A stretch of DNA of 64,000 nucleotides, from contig NZ_JANDBD010000002.1 in assembly GCF_024320865.1 (NCBI RefSeq), positions 648,653 through 712,652 on the forward strand, written 5' to 3'. The notes under the pieces were generated by a model. The model saw nothing but the letters and a program-made list of their open reading frames with translations. It did no database searches and was not told the origin of the DNA. The translations under genes and the position numbers were made by a program. This DNA is from Mycolicibacterium arenosum (GTDB taxonomy: Bacteria; Actinomycetota; Actinomycetes; Mycobacteriales; Mycobacteriaceae). Positions 55,754-63,981 of the stretch are shown here, piece after piece (the first letter of the stretch is position 1; each line of letters begins with the position of its first letter).

Positions 55754-57571
55754 CTACGGCGTCACCAGGATTCCCGCGTCGGACGCGGCCTTGAGGAACT
55801 CGGGGATCGTCAGGTCACCGAACCCGGTGTGGACCGGGCCCTCGTTGATGCCGAGCCACGGCACCACGCCGGGATCCAGATCGACGTCGAGATGGTAGGC
55901 CTGAACAGCGGGAAGGTGCTTGGCGAGGAAGTTGCCGAACAGATCGATCGCCGAGATCAGGGTGGCGATCGGACCCTGGTTGAACAGGCTCGCAGCGTTG
56001 ACCATCGGCGTGTTCGCCGCCGGATCTCCGAGCAGCACGATGGGACCGTAGTGCGGTTTGAGGCCGCCGCCGGGAACATAGGGTGGCGCAATCGGATTCA
56101 GGCCAGGCAGATCGCTCGCCAGGAAACCCGCCATGTCGCCGTAGGTCGCGGTGTTGACGAACAGCGAATTCGCCCCGTTGCCGGGAACGACGCTGTTCAG
56201 GCCGGGCCCCTCGAAACCGATGCCGTTCAGCCCGATCTGCTGCGCGACGTACTGCGCCTGCCACGCGCCGAGCGAGTGGCCTGTCACGAAGATGTCGTCG
56301 GACGAGTAGCCCCTGGCCGCCGCCTCGGCCTTCACCGCTTCCGCGAAGCCGACCGCCTGGATGAACGCCAGCGGCGTCGCATCATCAAGGCCCGCTTGCA
56401 GATCCGTGATGATCTGGGTGACGGCGATCAGCGGGTTGAACAGCAGATGCGTCCCGCCGGTGGTTCCCGAGTAGGCGATGATGATCTGGTTCTGCGGCGT
56501 CACCCACACCGAGGCGTCCGAACCGGTCTCGAGATGCAGCGACGTCAACGGCCACCCGTTGACCGTGAACGGCACCATGCCGCCGGGGGTCCCGCCGAGC
56601 ACGTACTCGGCGCTCGCCGCGTCCAGGAACTGCTTCACCGTCGGCGTGGGGATGTCGAGCGGTCCCTCGTACACCATGGCCGGCGGCACCGGCTGCACCA
56701 CGGGGGCGTTGAAGCCCATGATCTCCTCGATCCGGCGGAACACCGCGAAGATCAGATCCGCGATCGGTGCCGGTGAGAACGGACTCTGCCCCGTGCCCGC
56801 GGAAGTGGTGATGCCGAGAACCTGGAGGACGGCGTTCACGATCCGGCCGGGCAGCGCCGCGATCTCGGCGATCGGCGACACCGGTCCCGGCGTGACCACC
56901 GTGGCCTCGACTGCCGCGGTGTCGGCTGCCGCGGTGTGGACTGCCGTGGCGCGCAACGTCGCGACGGCGGCGACCGGTGCGGCGGATTGCGTCGACAGCC
57001 GGGCGGTGGCGGGCGCCGACGCCTCCTCCTCGATCGTCGCGGGCGGCGTCGGAGTGGACGGCGCCGTCACCGCCGCGACGGTTGCGCCTTCGGGCTCCTG
57101 CCCCGACTTCCTCGAGTCGACGGAGGGGACGGGAGTCGATGCGGGTTCGTCGGGTTGCGTGGTCGGCGGGTCCGGCGCCGGTGATGCCGGCTCGGGTTCG
57201 GCTGCCGTCGGCGGCGGCGACGAGCTGACGGTGCTGCCGGTGTCGTCGGAGGATTCGCTGTCCCCCGACGAGGTGGGCGGCGTATCCGGTGTCCCCGGCT
57301 CGTCGGTGGTGTCCGGCTTGTCCGGCCTGTCCGGGCTGTCCGGTGACGAGGTCTCGGATCGCGTACTCCCGCTCGTCGCGGAGGGGGAGTCGCGATCATC
57401 GTGCTTGGAGGACGGACCGGCGGAGGTGGACGACTCCGACGTGCTGACCGAGGTGTCGTGTGAGTCCGTACCTGTGGGATCGGCCCAGGCGGTGCCCGGT
57501 CCCGAAGTGAAGATCGCCACACCCACAATGGCGGCGATGGCACCGCTACGACCCGACCATCCCATCGGCAC
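55754..57571 (-). CDS. Secreted PE-PPE-like lipase/esterase
   Basis: A 605-residue exported protein. A signal peptide (about 1-30, cleavage near AWA-DP) is followed by a long low-complexity Ser/Thr/Pro/Asp linker (31-about 190), an Ala-rich section, and an alpha/beta hydrolase of the PE-PPE type (about 295-600) with nucleophile Ser433 in GHSLG. The acid and His are likely in the C-terminal 150 residues. Likely substrates are cell-wall or host lipids. A TACCGGCGGTACCG element lies 43 bp upstream, shared with the hydrolase gene at 25865. Confidence 0.85.
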   Translation of the reverse strand: MPMGWSGRSGAIAAIVGVAIFTSGPGTAWADPTGTDSHDTSVSTSESSTSAGPSSKHDDRDSPSATSGSTRSETSSPDSPDRPDKPDTTDEPGTPDTPPTSSGDSESSDDTGSTVSSSPPPTAAEPEPASPAPDPPTTQPDEPASTPVPSVDSRKSGQEPEGATVAAVTAPSTPTPPATIEEEASAPATARLSTQSAAPVAAVATLRATAVHTAAADTAAVEATVVTPGPVSPIAEIAALPGRIVNAVLQVLGITTSAGTGQSPFSPAPIADLIFAVFRRIEEIMGFNAPVVQPVPPAMVYEGPLDIPTPTVKQFLDAASAEYVLGGTPGGMVPFTVNGWPLTSLHLETGSDASVWVTPQNQIIIAYSGTTGGTHLLFNPLIAVTQIITDLQAGLDDATPLAFIQAVGFAEAVKAEAAARGYSSDDIFVTGHSLGAWQAQYVAQQIGLNGIGFEGPGLNSVVPGNGANSLFVNTATYGDMAGFLASDLPGLNPIAPPYVPGGGLKPHYGPIVLLGDPAANTPMVNAASLFNQGPIATLISAIDLFGNFLAKHLPAVQAYHLDVDLDPGVVPWLGINEGPVHTGFGDLTIPEFLKAASDAGILVTP

Positions 57572-57614
57572 GTCCTCCTCGTCGAGACCGAAGTTCGAGG
57601 AGCGTAGCGCGAGG

Positions 57615-57628
57615 CGGTACCGCCGGTA
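57615..57628 (-). promoter_or_regulatory. TACCGGCGGTACCG element before the lipase gene
   Basis: The minus strand reads TACCGGCGGTACCG, identical to 25839-25852 (plus strand). It contains the palindrome TACCGGCGGTA plus CGGTACCG. In both cases it lies directly upstream of a hydrolase start in the same relative orientation. Regulator unknown. Confidence 0.45.
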
Positions 57629-57674
57629 GCGGAATCCGCAGAAGGGCTCGTGGTTGGCGTCAGCGGAAGCGAAC

Positions 57675-57693
57675 CAATATATTGCATATCAAT
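57675..57693. promoter_or_regulatory. AT-rich palindromes before acdS
   Basis: CAATATATTG (57675-57684) is a perfect palindrome, overlapped by ATTG-CATAT-CAAT (57681-57693). The region is strikingly AT-rich for this genome and lies 23 bp before the ACC deaminase start. It suits a GntR- or Lrp-type operator, but no such regulator gene is adjacent. Confidence 0.45.
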
Positions 57694-57715
57694 TGTCGCG
57701 AGAGAGGGTGGACCC

Positions 57716-58726
57716 ATGCCGTTGACCGATTTCGATCGGTATCCGCTGACGTTCGGGCCGAGTCCCGTCCATCCGCTGGATCGCCTCACCGCTCACCTGG
57801 GCGGGGGCGTTCGCATCTGGGCCAAACGGGAGGACTGCAAGTCGGGGTTGGCCTTCGGTGGCAACAAGACGCGCAAGCTCGAGTACATCGTTCCCGACGT
57901 GCTCGCCAAGGGTGCCGACACCCTGGTGTCGATCGGTGGCTATCAGAGCAATCACACCCGGCAGGTGGCGGCGGTCGCCGCGAAGCTGGGTCTCAAAGCG
58001 GTTCTGGTGCAGGAGAAGTGGGTCGACTGGCCGGATTCGGTGAACGACAAGGTGGGAAACATCCTGTTGTCGCGCATCATGGGCGCCGAGGTCCGGCTGG
58101 ATCCAGCGGGTTTCGACATCGGCATCCGGTCGTCGTGGGAGAAGGCCATCCGGGAGGTCGAGGCGGCAGGAGGCAAGCCCTACCCGATTCCGGCCGGCGC
58201 CTCCGAACATCCGCTCGGGGGCTTGGGTTTCGCGAACTGGGCGTATGAGGTAGAGCGTCAGGAGGCCGAGCTCGGAGTCTTCTTCGACACCATCGTCGTC
58301 TGTACCGTGACGGGTTCGACGCACGCGGGCATGATCGCCGGCTTCGCAGGACAGGACCGGCCCCGGCGGGTGATCGGCATCGACGCGTCGGCCACCCTCG
58401 ACAAGACTCGCGACCAGGTCGCGCGAATCGCCCGTCACACCGCCGATCTGATCGGTCTCGATCGCGACCTTCGCGATGACGAGATCGTCGTCCTGGAGGG
58501 ATGGGCCGGCGACCTGTACGGAATCCCGGTGGCGTCGACCGTCGGCGCGATCCGCCTGCTCGGCGAACTCGAGGGCGTGATCATCGACCCGGTCTACGAG
58601 GGGAAGTCGATGGCGGGTCTCATCGACCTGGTGTGCGACGGCACCATTCCCGCCGGCTCGAACGTGCTCTACGCACACCTCGGCGGCCAGCCCGCGGTCA
58701 ACGCGTACTCGGGCGCCTTCGGTTGA
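57716..58726 (+). CDS. acdS: 1-aminocyclopropane-1-carboxylate deaminase
   Basis: A 336-residue PLP enzyme of the tryptophan-synthase-beta fold, converting ACC to 2-oxobutyrate and ammonia. Key residues fall at the published numbering: K51 ([13 protein letters not shown]), S78 (YQSNH), Y294 and E295 (PVYEGKS) and L322 (HLGGQP). E295 and L322 are the positions that separate ACC deaminase from D-cysteine desulfhydrase, so AcdS is favoured. ATG 57716 has GAGAGGG upstream. The gene is monocistronic, ending in a strong hairpin. ACC deaminase lowers plant ethylene and suggests root association. Confidence 0.92.
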   Translation: MPLTDFDRYPLTFGPSPVHPLDRLTAHLGGGVRIWAKREDCKSGLAFGGNKTRKLEYIVPDVLAKGADTLVSIGGYQSNHTRQVAAVAAKLGLKAVLVQEKWVDWPDSVNDKVGNILLSRIMGAEVRLDPAGFDIGIRSSWEKAIREVEAAGGKPYPIPAGASEHPLGGLGFANWAYEVERQEAELGVFFDTIVVCTVTGSTHAGMIAGFAGQDRPRRVIGIDASATLDKTRDQVARIARHTADLIGLDRDLRDDEIVVLEGWAGDLYGIPVASTVGAIRLLGELEGVIIDPVYEGKSMAGLIDLVCDGTIPAGSNVLYAHLGGQPAVNAYSGAFG

Positions 58727-58773
58727 CCGGTCGCCAAGAAAGCTCCAAGAACCGATCGGCATTCTCTTGTCAG

Positions 58774-58812
58774 CGAGGGCGGGGACCTCACCCGACGAGG
58801 TCCCCGCTCTCG
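58774..58812. terminator. 16-bp stem hairpin, bidirectional terminator
   Basis: 58774-58789 pairs with 58797-58812 over 16 bp (one G-U) with a 7-base loop; the core is GCGGGGACCTC/GAGGTCCCCGC. It lies between the convergent ends of acdS and the hemophore-like gene. No U-tract follows on either strand, as usual for mycobacterial terminators. Confidence 0.8.
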
Positions 58813-58846
58813 CCTTCACCATCGGGCTCGGGCGGGAGCCCGCAGG

Positions 58847-59176
58847 TCAGTAGTTGTTGCAGACCCCGGCGATCGCCGACATGGCGCCGAAGTACTTCTG
58901 GCCCCAGGAGGTCTGCTGAAAGTTCGTGGCGAGTTTCTGGCGCTCGGCGGGCGGTGCCGAGAGGAAGTTCGTCAGCATGCCCGCCGCTACCGGGTTCGAC
59001 GCGAATTTGGCTGCGAGCGTTGGATTCTCGGTGTTGAGCGCAGCAATCACCTGCGGGTAGGTGCAGGTGGTGTCGATGATCGGATCGGCGTTCGCGACGC
59101 CGCCCCCGACGCTGAGCGACAACGCAGCGGCGCCAACGGCAGCGACGAGCGAACGCTTGAGTGAGATTGTGAGCAT
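58847..59176 (-). CDS. Hemophore-related secreted protein
   Basis: A 109-residue exported protein. A signal peptide (about 1-31) ends near VANA-DP. The mature part begins with a Cys (TTCTYPQVIAALN), ends with another Cys (AGVCNNY) and is helical between, the pattern of the mycobacterial hemophore-related/Rv0203 family, with a likely disulfide between the two cysteines. A role in haem binding is inferred from the family. It starts 227 bp from the divergent secreted gene at 59404. Confidence 0.82.
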   Translation of the reverse strand: MLTISLKRSLVAAVGAAALSLSVGGGVANADPIIDTTCTYPQVIAALNTENPTLAAKFASNPVAAGMLTNFLSAPPAERQKLATNFQQTSWGQKYFGAMSAIAGVCNNY

Positions 59177-59403
59177 GGCCGAGGACCCTTCAATAATGCA
59201 GTGCCCCCGACTGGCCCTGACTTCGACAGTGATCCCAGCGTAGCGCGCCGATGGCGAATGGTCACTGGAAAGTTCTCGTCGACCGCATGAAGTTCAGTTG
59301 GTGAACCATTTTGCGACGATGTCAATAAATTCTGTGCTTCCGCTGCTTGTCCGCTTCGAGAAGGCTACGGTTCGCTGATCAGTCGATCTTGAAGGAGTCG
59401 CAC

Positions 59404-60552
59404 ATGGACGCCTCGCTACGGCCGTGGTTCACCTCGGGGGTGGCCCTCGTCGGGGCGACCGCGATCGCGCTGGCCCCGGTTGCCCCGATGCCGACGGCGT
59501 CGCCGGTCGAACAGGTGCGCGCAACAGCGGCGGCGGTCTCGAGGGATTTCGATCTCACCGCGCTCGACCTGCCCTACATCCTGACCTTGCCGGTCGTCCG
59601 GCAGTACATCCGGAACTGGGCGCAGAACTGGGCGGTGTACCTGCAGGGTCTGGCGCAAGCCGGGGTGGGCGCGGCGCAGTCGCTGTTCGCCATTCCGGGC
59701 GTGACGGTCGAGATCGTCCAGGAGGTGTTCGCACTCGACTTCGTCGCCGCGTTCGACACGTTCACGACGGCGGTGCGGGATTCGGTGGTGGCGGTCGGTC
59801 AGCCGCTGCTGGATTCGCTCATTTGGCGCAACCAGAAGTTGTACGCAGTGCAGACCGCCCTGCAGTCCGCGGTCCCCTTGGCGTTCATCGACGTCGCCAA
59901 CGGGTTCCTCCTGGCCGGCAACGTGGTCGTGACGTCGCTGATCGAGGGCACTCAGGACCTGGTGGGCGCAATCCTCACCTTCAATCTCAGCAACATCATC
60001 AACGCGGCGATCGACGGAACGGTGAACTTCCTCGGCGCACTGGGCGACGGGGCGGGGCTGATCGTCGACGGCATCGAGTCGGCCCAACTGGGCATCGCGA
60101 CCGCGTTGGCGGTCGGGCCGCCGCCGCCCACGCTGGTCGCCGACGTGTCGACGATGCGATCGTTCTCGGCGGAGAACACGATCACCGTGGCGGGTGGGTC
60201 CGAGGACGTCGCGGCGGATGCGCCGGAACCGATTGTCTCCGAATCTCTTTCGGAGGGCGGTGGCGACACCACGGGGGATGTCGCGCCCGTCGTCGAGGAG
60301 GTCGAGGCCGTCGAGGTCGCCGAGGTGGAGGTGGACGATGATCCGCCGGTCGATGAAGTCGTCTCGGTTCCGGACACGTTCGATCCGAAGGACGCCGTCG
60401 ACACCGAGGAGAAGGTGACCGCGGTGGACCCACCCGCCGCGGGAGACCCCGCCGATGCCGACAAGTCGGCGGGTGTCGACAAGCCGGCCGAGAACAAGCC
60501 GGCTGACAACAAGCCGGCCGACGACGCTCCGAAGGACGGTGGCGCGGATTAG
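59404..60552 (+). CDS. Secreted mycobacterial protein with low-complexity tail
   Basis: A 382-residue exported protein. A signal-like N-terminus (about 1-32, ALVGATAIALAPVAP) precedes a helical, hydrophobic body (about 40-260), with repeated WAQNWAVYLQGL and GTVNFLGALGDG-like segments. The C-terminal third is acidic, then repeats of KPADNKPAD type. It matches a mycobacterial family I know only as outer-envelope associated proteins of unknown function. ATG 59404 has AAGGAG (59391-59396) upstream; the frame opens at 59347. Confidence 0.78.
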   Translation: MDASLRPWFTSGVALVGATAIALAPVAPMPTASPVEQVRATAAAVSRDFDLTALDLPYILTLPVVRQYIRNWAQNWAVYLQGLAQAGVGAAQSLFAIPGVTVEIVQEVFALDFVAAFDTFTTAVRDSVVAVGQPLLDSLIWRNQKLYAVQTALQSAVPLAFIDVANGFLLAGNVVVTSLIEGTQDLVGAILTFNLSNIINAAIDGTVNFLGALGDGAGLIVDGIESAQLGIATALAVGPPPPTLVADVSTMRSFSAENTITVAGGSEDVAADAPEPIVSESLSEGGGDTTGDVAPVVEEVEAVEVAEVEVDDDPPVDEVVSVPDTFDPKDAVDTEEKVTAVDPPAAGDPADADKSAGVDKPAENKPADNKPADDAPKDGGAD

Positions 60553-60576
60553 CCTCGGCGACTGGTCGATGTCGAC

Positions 60577-61287
60577 GTGACGAGCCGTCCCGAATTCGTC
60601 GACTTCCACTTCGACGTCATGTGCCCGTACGCCTACCAGACGTCGCTGTGGATCCGCGAGGTTCGCGAACTCACTGGGCTGCAGATCAATTGGCGCTTCT
60701 TCAGCCTCGAAGAGATCAACCGGCAGGACGGCAAGAAGCACCCGTGGGAGCGGGAGTGGTCCTACGGCTGGTCGATGATGCGCATCGGTGCCCTACTGCG
60801 CCGCACCTCCATGGACGACCTCGACGCCTGGTACGCCCGCGCGGGCAGAGCGCTGCACGTCGACGGGCACAAGCCGCATGAGAAGGACGTCGCCCGGCAT
60901 CTGCTTGCGGAGATCGGACTCGACCCCGTGCTGGTCGACGTTGCGATCGCCGACTCGACCACCAGTTCCGAGGTGTTGGCCGAACACGAGCGGGTCGTGG
61001 CAGCGAACGGCTACGGCGTTCCGACGATGTTCTTCCCCGACGATCAGTGTCTGTTCGGCCCCGTGCTCATCGATCCGCCCACGGGACAAGCCGCCCTGCG
61101 GCTGTGGGACGCAGTCGTCGCCTGGACGGAGTTTCCGCATCTCTACGAGCTTCAGCGGCCGAAGACGCCAGCGGATGCGCAAGCGATCACCGCGACCTTT
61201 CGCCCGTACTTGGAGGCTCGCGACTGGGTCTCCATCAACCGTGGCGAAGTCATCGACTTCGACGCCTTGAAGCTCCGCGATGAGTGA
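60577..61287 (+). CDS. DsbA-family thioredoxin-fold protein (Rv2466c-like)
   Basis: A 236-residue cytoplasmic DsbA-fold protein. The active site reads MCPYAY: the first Cys is kept, but the second Cys of CPWC is Ala, so it would be a monothiol enzyme. [11 protein letters not shown] supplies the cis-Pro loop. The family includes mycothiol-linked nitroreductases and FrnE-type isomerases. GTG 60577 was chosen as the first codon before the conserved VDFHFDV strand; it lies 24 bp after the preceding gene. Confidence 0.85.
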   Translation: MTSRPEFVDFHFDVMCPYAYQTSLWIREVRELTGLQINWRFFSLEEINRQDGKKHPWEREWSYGWSMMRIGALLRRTSMDDLDAWYARAGRALHVDGHKPHEKDVARHLLAEIGLDPVLVDVAIADSTTSSEVLAEHERVVAANGYGVPTMFFPDDQCLFGPVLIDPPTGQAALRLWDAVVAWTEFPHLYELQRPKTPADAQAITATFRPYLEARDWVSINRGEVIDFDALKLRDE

Positions 61288-61338
61288 CCGGGTAGGTCGG
61301 CTCTTCGCGCTAGCCTCTACGGTCATGGCATAGCCACG

Positions 61339-61380
61339 GCCCCCATAGCCCAATCGGCAGAGGCAGCGGACTTAAAATCC
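61339..61380 (+). pseudogene. Truncated tRNA-Leu (TAA), 5' part only
   Basis: GCCCCCAT, the D arm AGCCCAATCGGCAGAGGCA and the anticodon loop CTTAAAA (TAA, Leu) are normal. After TCC (61378-61380) the sequence leaves tRNA: the anticodon stem is unpaired at TC, and there is no T arm or TGGGGGC acceptor partner in the next 200 bp. The gene is cut after the anticodon arm, the usual integration point of tyrosine integrases. The functional copy may be at the far end of the island. Confidence 0.8.
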
Positions 61381-61381
61381 T

Positions 61382-61400
61382 CTGAACTGGGCGTTTGTTG
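61382..61400 (+). repeat. 19-bp direct repeat, left copy (att-like)
   Basis: CTGAACTGGGCGTTTGTTG directly follows the broken tRNA and recurs exactly at 63590-63608. The bases preceding each copy (GGACTTAAAA and GGGCTTAGAA) are also similar, and TTGGCTGCGTTGG follows each copy further on (55 bp and 26 bp after). The pair looks like attL and attR of an element or of a degraded one. Confidence 0.65.
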
Positions 61401-62028
61401 TGTTGGGAAGTGGCGGTAGCCGCCGGAAGAACCGTATCTAGCTGCGGATTTTGTGTTGGCTGCGTTGGCGGTCATCGAAATCGGACGAGAGCACTGCGGT
61501 ACTCACTGCGGTATTTCCCTGGTCATACTTCGTGCGAGAATTTAACTAGCCGCGCGCCACTCGAGATCGGGAAAGACGTCCGCTGGACATGGACGAACTG
61601 GACTCGGAGGCTAGGAGTTCTCATGTGGCCCCGAGGATGACCGCATTCGCAACAACTCTCGGGTGACTGAGGACGGTCGAGTGGCTGCGCAGCGCGTGGA
61701 GGCTTCGCTCCTGGCACCCGGCGATGGTGTCTACGGACGAACTGACTTGGTTTCGCCTCCGCACCCGCATCCACAGGCGTTCACGGCGTTGTCGTCCCAC
61801 CTCCCATCGCTCTGCGGTGCCTTTAGCGATCGCGCGAGCGGATTCTATTAGAGAGGTACGACCAAATCGCGCCCAACTGAGGCCGCCTGCTGCTGTCGCG
61901 CATAGTCGGCCTTTGTAGGGAACGCCAGGAAACTGTCGTGCGTTCTGTCGCACCTCTGTGCGATCCTGTATGGCTGCCCACCAGAAGGGAGCCACACACG
62001 ATGTGAAAGATCGAAGAAAGGCACGCAT
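61401..62028. other. Island region without a recognisable gene
   Basis: 628 bp with only short frames lacking ribosome sites. CACTGCGGTA occurs twice in tandem (61492-61501 and 61504-61513), the motif also seen at 63672 and, inverted, near 63743. GGAAGAACCGTATCTAGC near 61420 and the lower GC fit a decayed phage or element end. Confidence 0.4.
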
Positions 62029-63420
62029 GTGGAGGCCGACGAGCAGGAAGAGATAGAGCGAGTACGAGAGTGGATCGGCCGGCTTGAAGCCTTCGCCTCT
62101 GCACTTGACGACATCGAAGGCAACAGCGCCACTGATTTCGCCAACGACGTGCTTGAGGCAATGCAGTCCGTGGTGATGCCGCACGTGGCCCCGGCACGGG
62201 TTCCGTCAATGCTGCTGGCGTTGGAGGCCGCGAGCACGGTGACCTGGGCAACGACAACCGTGATCATGGACTGGGCGGACACACCTGACGTTCGGGATCG
62301 TTACACACGGGACACCGCGCAGCGGCTCGTGAAGGACGCGCTGGATCGCGTGCTCTCGAACTGCACGCGTTGGTTTTCCGACGGCCTACCTTCCGAGGAG
62401 GAAGTGAAGCAACGTATCTCGACCGCGGCGAAGGACATGCGAGACGCGCAGGAACTGCTTGGCAAGCGCAATGCAGAGCATGACGCGCAAGACGCAGAAG
62501 CTGCGGCAGACCCCTACGGCGCGATCCTGGTTCACCTGGACCCCAGCCGATCTGCTGATGCTCCAATCTTCGAGAAGGTGTGTTCCTTGACTGAGGACGA
62601 AGATGAGCGTTATCGCGATGCATACGAACAACTTCGGCGCATGATCGACAGCGAACTATTGCAGCACATCTCGGACGAGAGCGACCGGCTCTGCGACGTG
62701 GTGATGGCGCTGCTGACTGACCTGCGGTACAACCGGATTCCAATCTTCGATGAGGATGCTTGGGACGAACACAGGCGCAAGGTGCGGTCCGCGTTGATCT
62801 CATTTACTGCCGCGCTGTACAGCCACAGGGAGCAGACGGTCAGGACGGCCAAGAAGACCCTCAATCGCGGTCCTGAGGTCCAGGCGGTCGAGAAATTGTT
62901 TGACGAGCTGCGCAAGACGTCGTTCGAGTACGGCTGGCTGGAAGAACTGCGTGGCGCGCTGCAGCACGGCGACATCAACGCCTTTAAGTGGGGCTTCGGG
63001 GCATCGATGAACGAAGAACCGGTGGCGAACGTGTACATGAGTCGGGAGTTCATGCTCGACTTCACGCGCAACTCGTCGCAGAAGAAGTGGTTGAAGCGTC
63101 GGGAACTGGAAGACATGGATTCTGATCCGAGCGTGTTGGACATGATCAAGGCAATTCAGCCGCTCATGGGACCGCTTCAGGAAAAGCTTGACACGATTCT
63201 GTACCCGAACGTGGCGGATGATGTTGCGACCGTTCGCGAACTGTTGAGCCGCTACCCGCACCCGAACGGAGTGCATGCGCTGCAGGACGGTCCTGGCTTC
63301 ACGCGTCGCAAGATGTGTCCGCCCATGAGCCCACTCGCCCCGCGCGTGCTGTCCTTCGTCGCTTCGTACGAACCTGACGACGTGGGTGCCAGTGATGCAG
63401 GTGACGGGACAGCGACCTGA
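62029..63420 (+). CDS. Hypothetical island protein, HEPN-like motif
   Basis: A 463-residue, largely helical, acidic protein that I do not recognise. It starts at GTG 62029, preceded by GAAGAAAGG. The section 255-345 (SFTAALYSHREQTVRTAKKT, then ELRGALQHGDINAFKW) resembles a HEPN domain: R308-GALQ-H313 fits the R-x4-H signature of HEPN RNases, embedded in paired helices. An N-terminal helical region (1-160) has no known motif; the tail is disordered-looking. It is alone on a putative island at a tRNA, a typical place for defence genes. Function unproven. Confidence 0.6.
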   Translation: MEADEQEEIERVREWIGRLEAFASALDDIEGNSATDFANDVLEAMQSVVMPHVAPARVPSMLLALEAASTVTWATTTVIMDWADTPDVRDRYTRDTAQRLVKDALDRVLSNCTRWFSDGLPSEEEVKQRISTAAKDMRDAQELLGKRNAEHDAQDAEAAADPYGAILVHLDPSRSADAPIFEKVCSLTEDEDERYRDAYEQLRRMIDSELLQHISDESDRLCDVVMALLTDLRYNRIPIFDEDAWDEHRRKVRSALISFTAALYSHREQTVRTAKKTLNRGPEVQAVEKLFDELRKTSFEYGWLEELRGALQHGDINAFKWGFGASMNEEPVANVYMSREFMLDFTRNSSQKKWLKRRELEDMDSDPSVLDMIKAIQPLMGPLQEKLDTILYPNVADDVATVRELLSRYPHPNGVHALQDGPGFTRRKMCPPMSPLAPRVLSFVASYEPDDVGASDAGDGTAT

Positions 63421-63589
63421 CAGCAGCGCGGCAGCAATCCGGCTGCCTGCGACAACGAGACAGCACCGGCTACAGTGCCCGTTCTCGGAGCCGTACCCCA
63501 CCGCTGAACTGGATATTGACGGCCCTGTTGGATCGCGACGAAGCGTCGTAGAAACCCTAATCAGGCAGGGTATTCGGGCTTAGAAGTTC

Positions 63590-63608
63590 CTGAACTGGGC
63601 GTTTGTTG
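63590..63608 (+). repeat. 19-bp direct repeat, right copy (att-like)
   Basis: Exact copy of 61382-61400. Upstream, CCCTAATCAGGCAGGG resembles the D-arm of the truncated tRNA (CCCAATCGGCAGAGG), so the copy seems to carry a degenerate tRNA-like flank. Confidence 0.65.
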
Positions 63609-63671
63609 AGAATCGCTTCGCGCAGAATGCAGTATTGGCTGCGTTGGCCGGCGTCGGGGCCGAGTGAAACG

Positions 63672-63752
63672 ACTGCGGTACCGCCTGGCTTGGCTCAGGG
63701 GTGTGTAGCCGGCGACTGCCGCGCTGCAAACGGTTCTATCCGGTACCGCAGT
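63672..63752. repeat. Inverted ACTGCGGTACC pair
   Basis: ACTGCGGTACC (63672-63682) and GGTACCGCAGT (63742-63752) are exact 11-bp inverted copies 59 bp apart. The same core ACTGCGGTA occurs twice directly near the left end of the island (61493, 61505). Confidence 0.6.
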
Positions 63753-63946
63753 TTCGGTTCCATGTATCGGTTACCTCTCCCCGAACCGGACCGCTACGAC
63801 GGTGAGCCACTAGGCGTCATTGAAGCCCGGGCCAGGCCGGAATCGGCGGGACAGTCGCACAGCCCGCGACTGGGTGTCTAGCTACTTCGACCTGAAAAAG
63901 GATTGATGGTCGGTGCGGCTCGATGGTGGTTCTGGCGTCGAGGGGA

Positions 63947-63981
63947 CTCTGGCGCTGACATCGGTTGTCATCCGGCCAGAG
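63947..63981. other. Two-step hairpin near the right edge
   Basis: CTCTGGC (63947-63953) pairs with GCCAGAG (63975-63981), and inside it TGACA pairs with TGTCA around a short loop. It may be a terminator or an element end; the window stops 19 bp later. Confidence 0.4.

Larger units (their letters stand above)
61382..63608. mobile_element. Putative small genomic island at tRNA-Leu
   Basis: A 2.2-kb segment bounded by the exact 19-bp repeats, beginning inside a truncated tRNA gene. Its DNA is visibly richer in A and T than the backbone, and its one long gene has no mycobacterial family I recognise. No integrase is present, so it is a non-autonomous or decayed element, or the start of a longer island. 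Confidence 0.55.

Noticed and set aside
61395..61640. 81-codon frame after the broken tRNA
   Set aside because: Starts inside the att-like repeat region without a ribosome site and has no resemblance to any family.
63603..63881. 92-codon open frame near the right edge
   Set aside because: No ribosome site, atypical composition, and it spans the inverted repeats; it looks non-coding.
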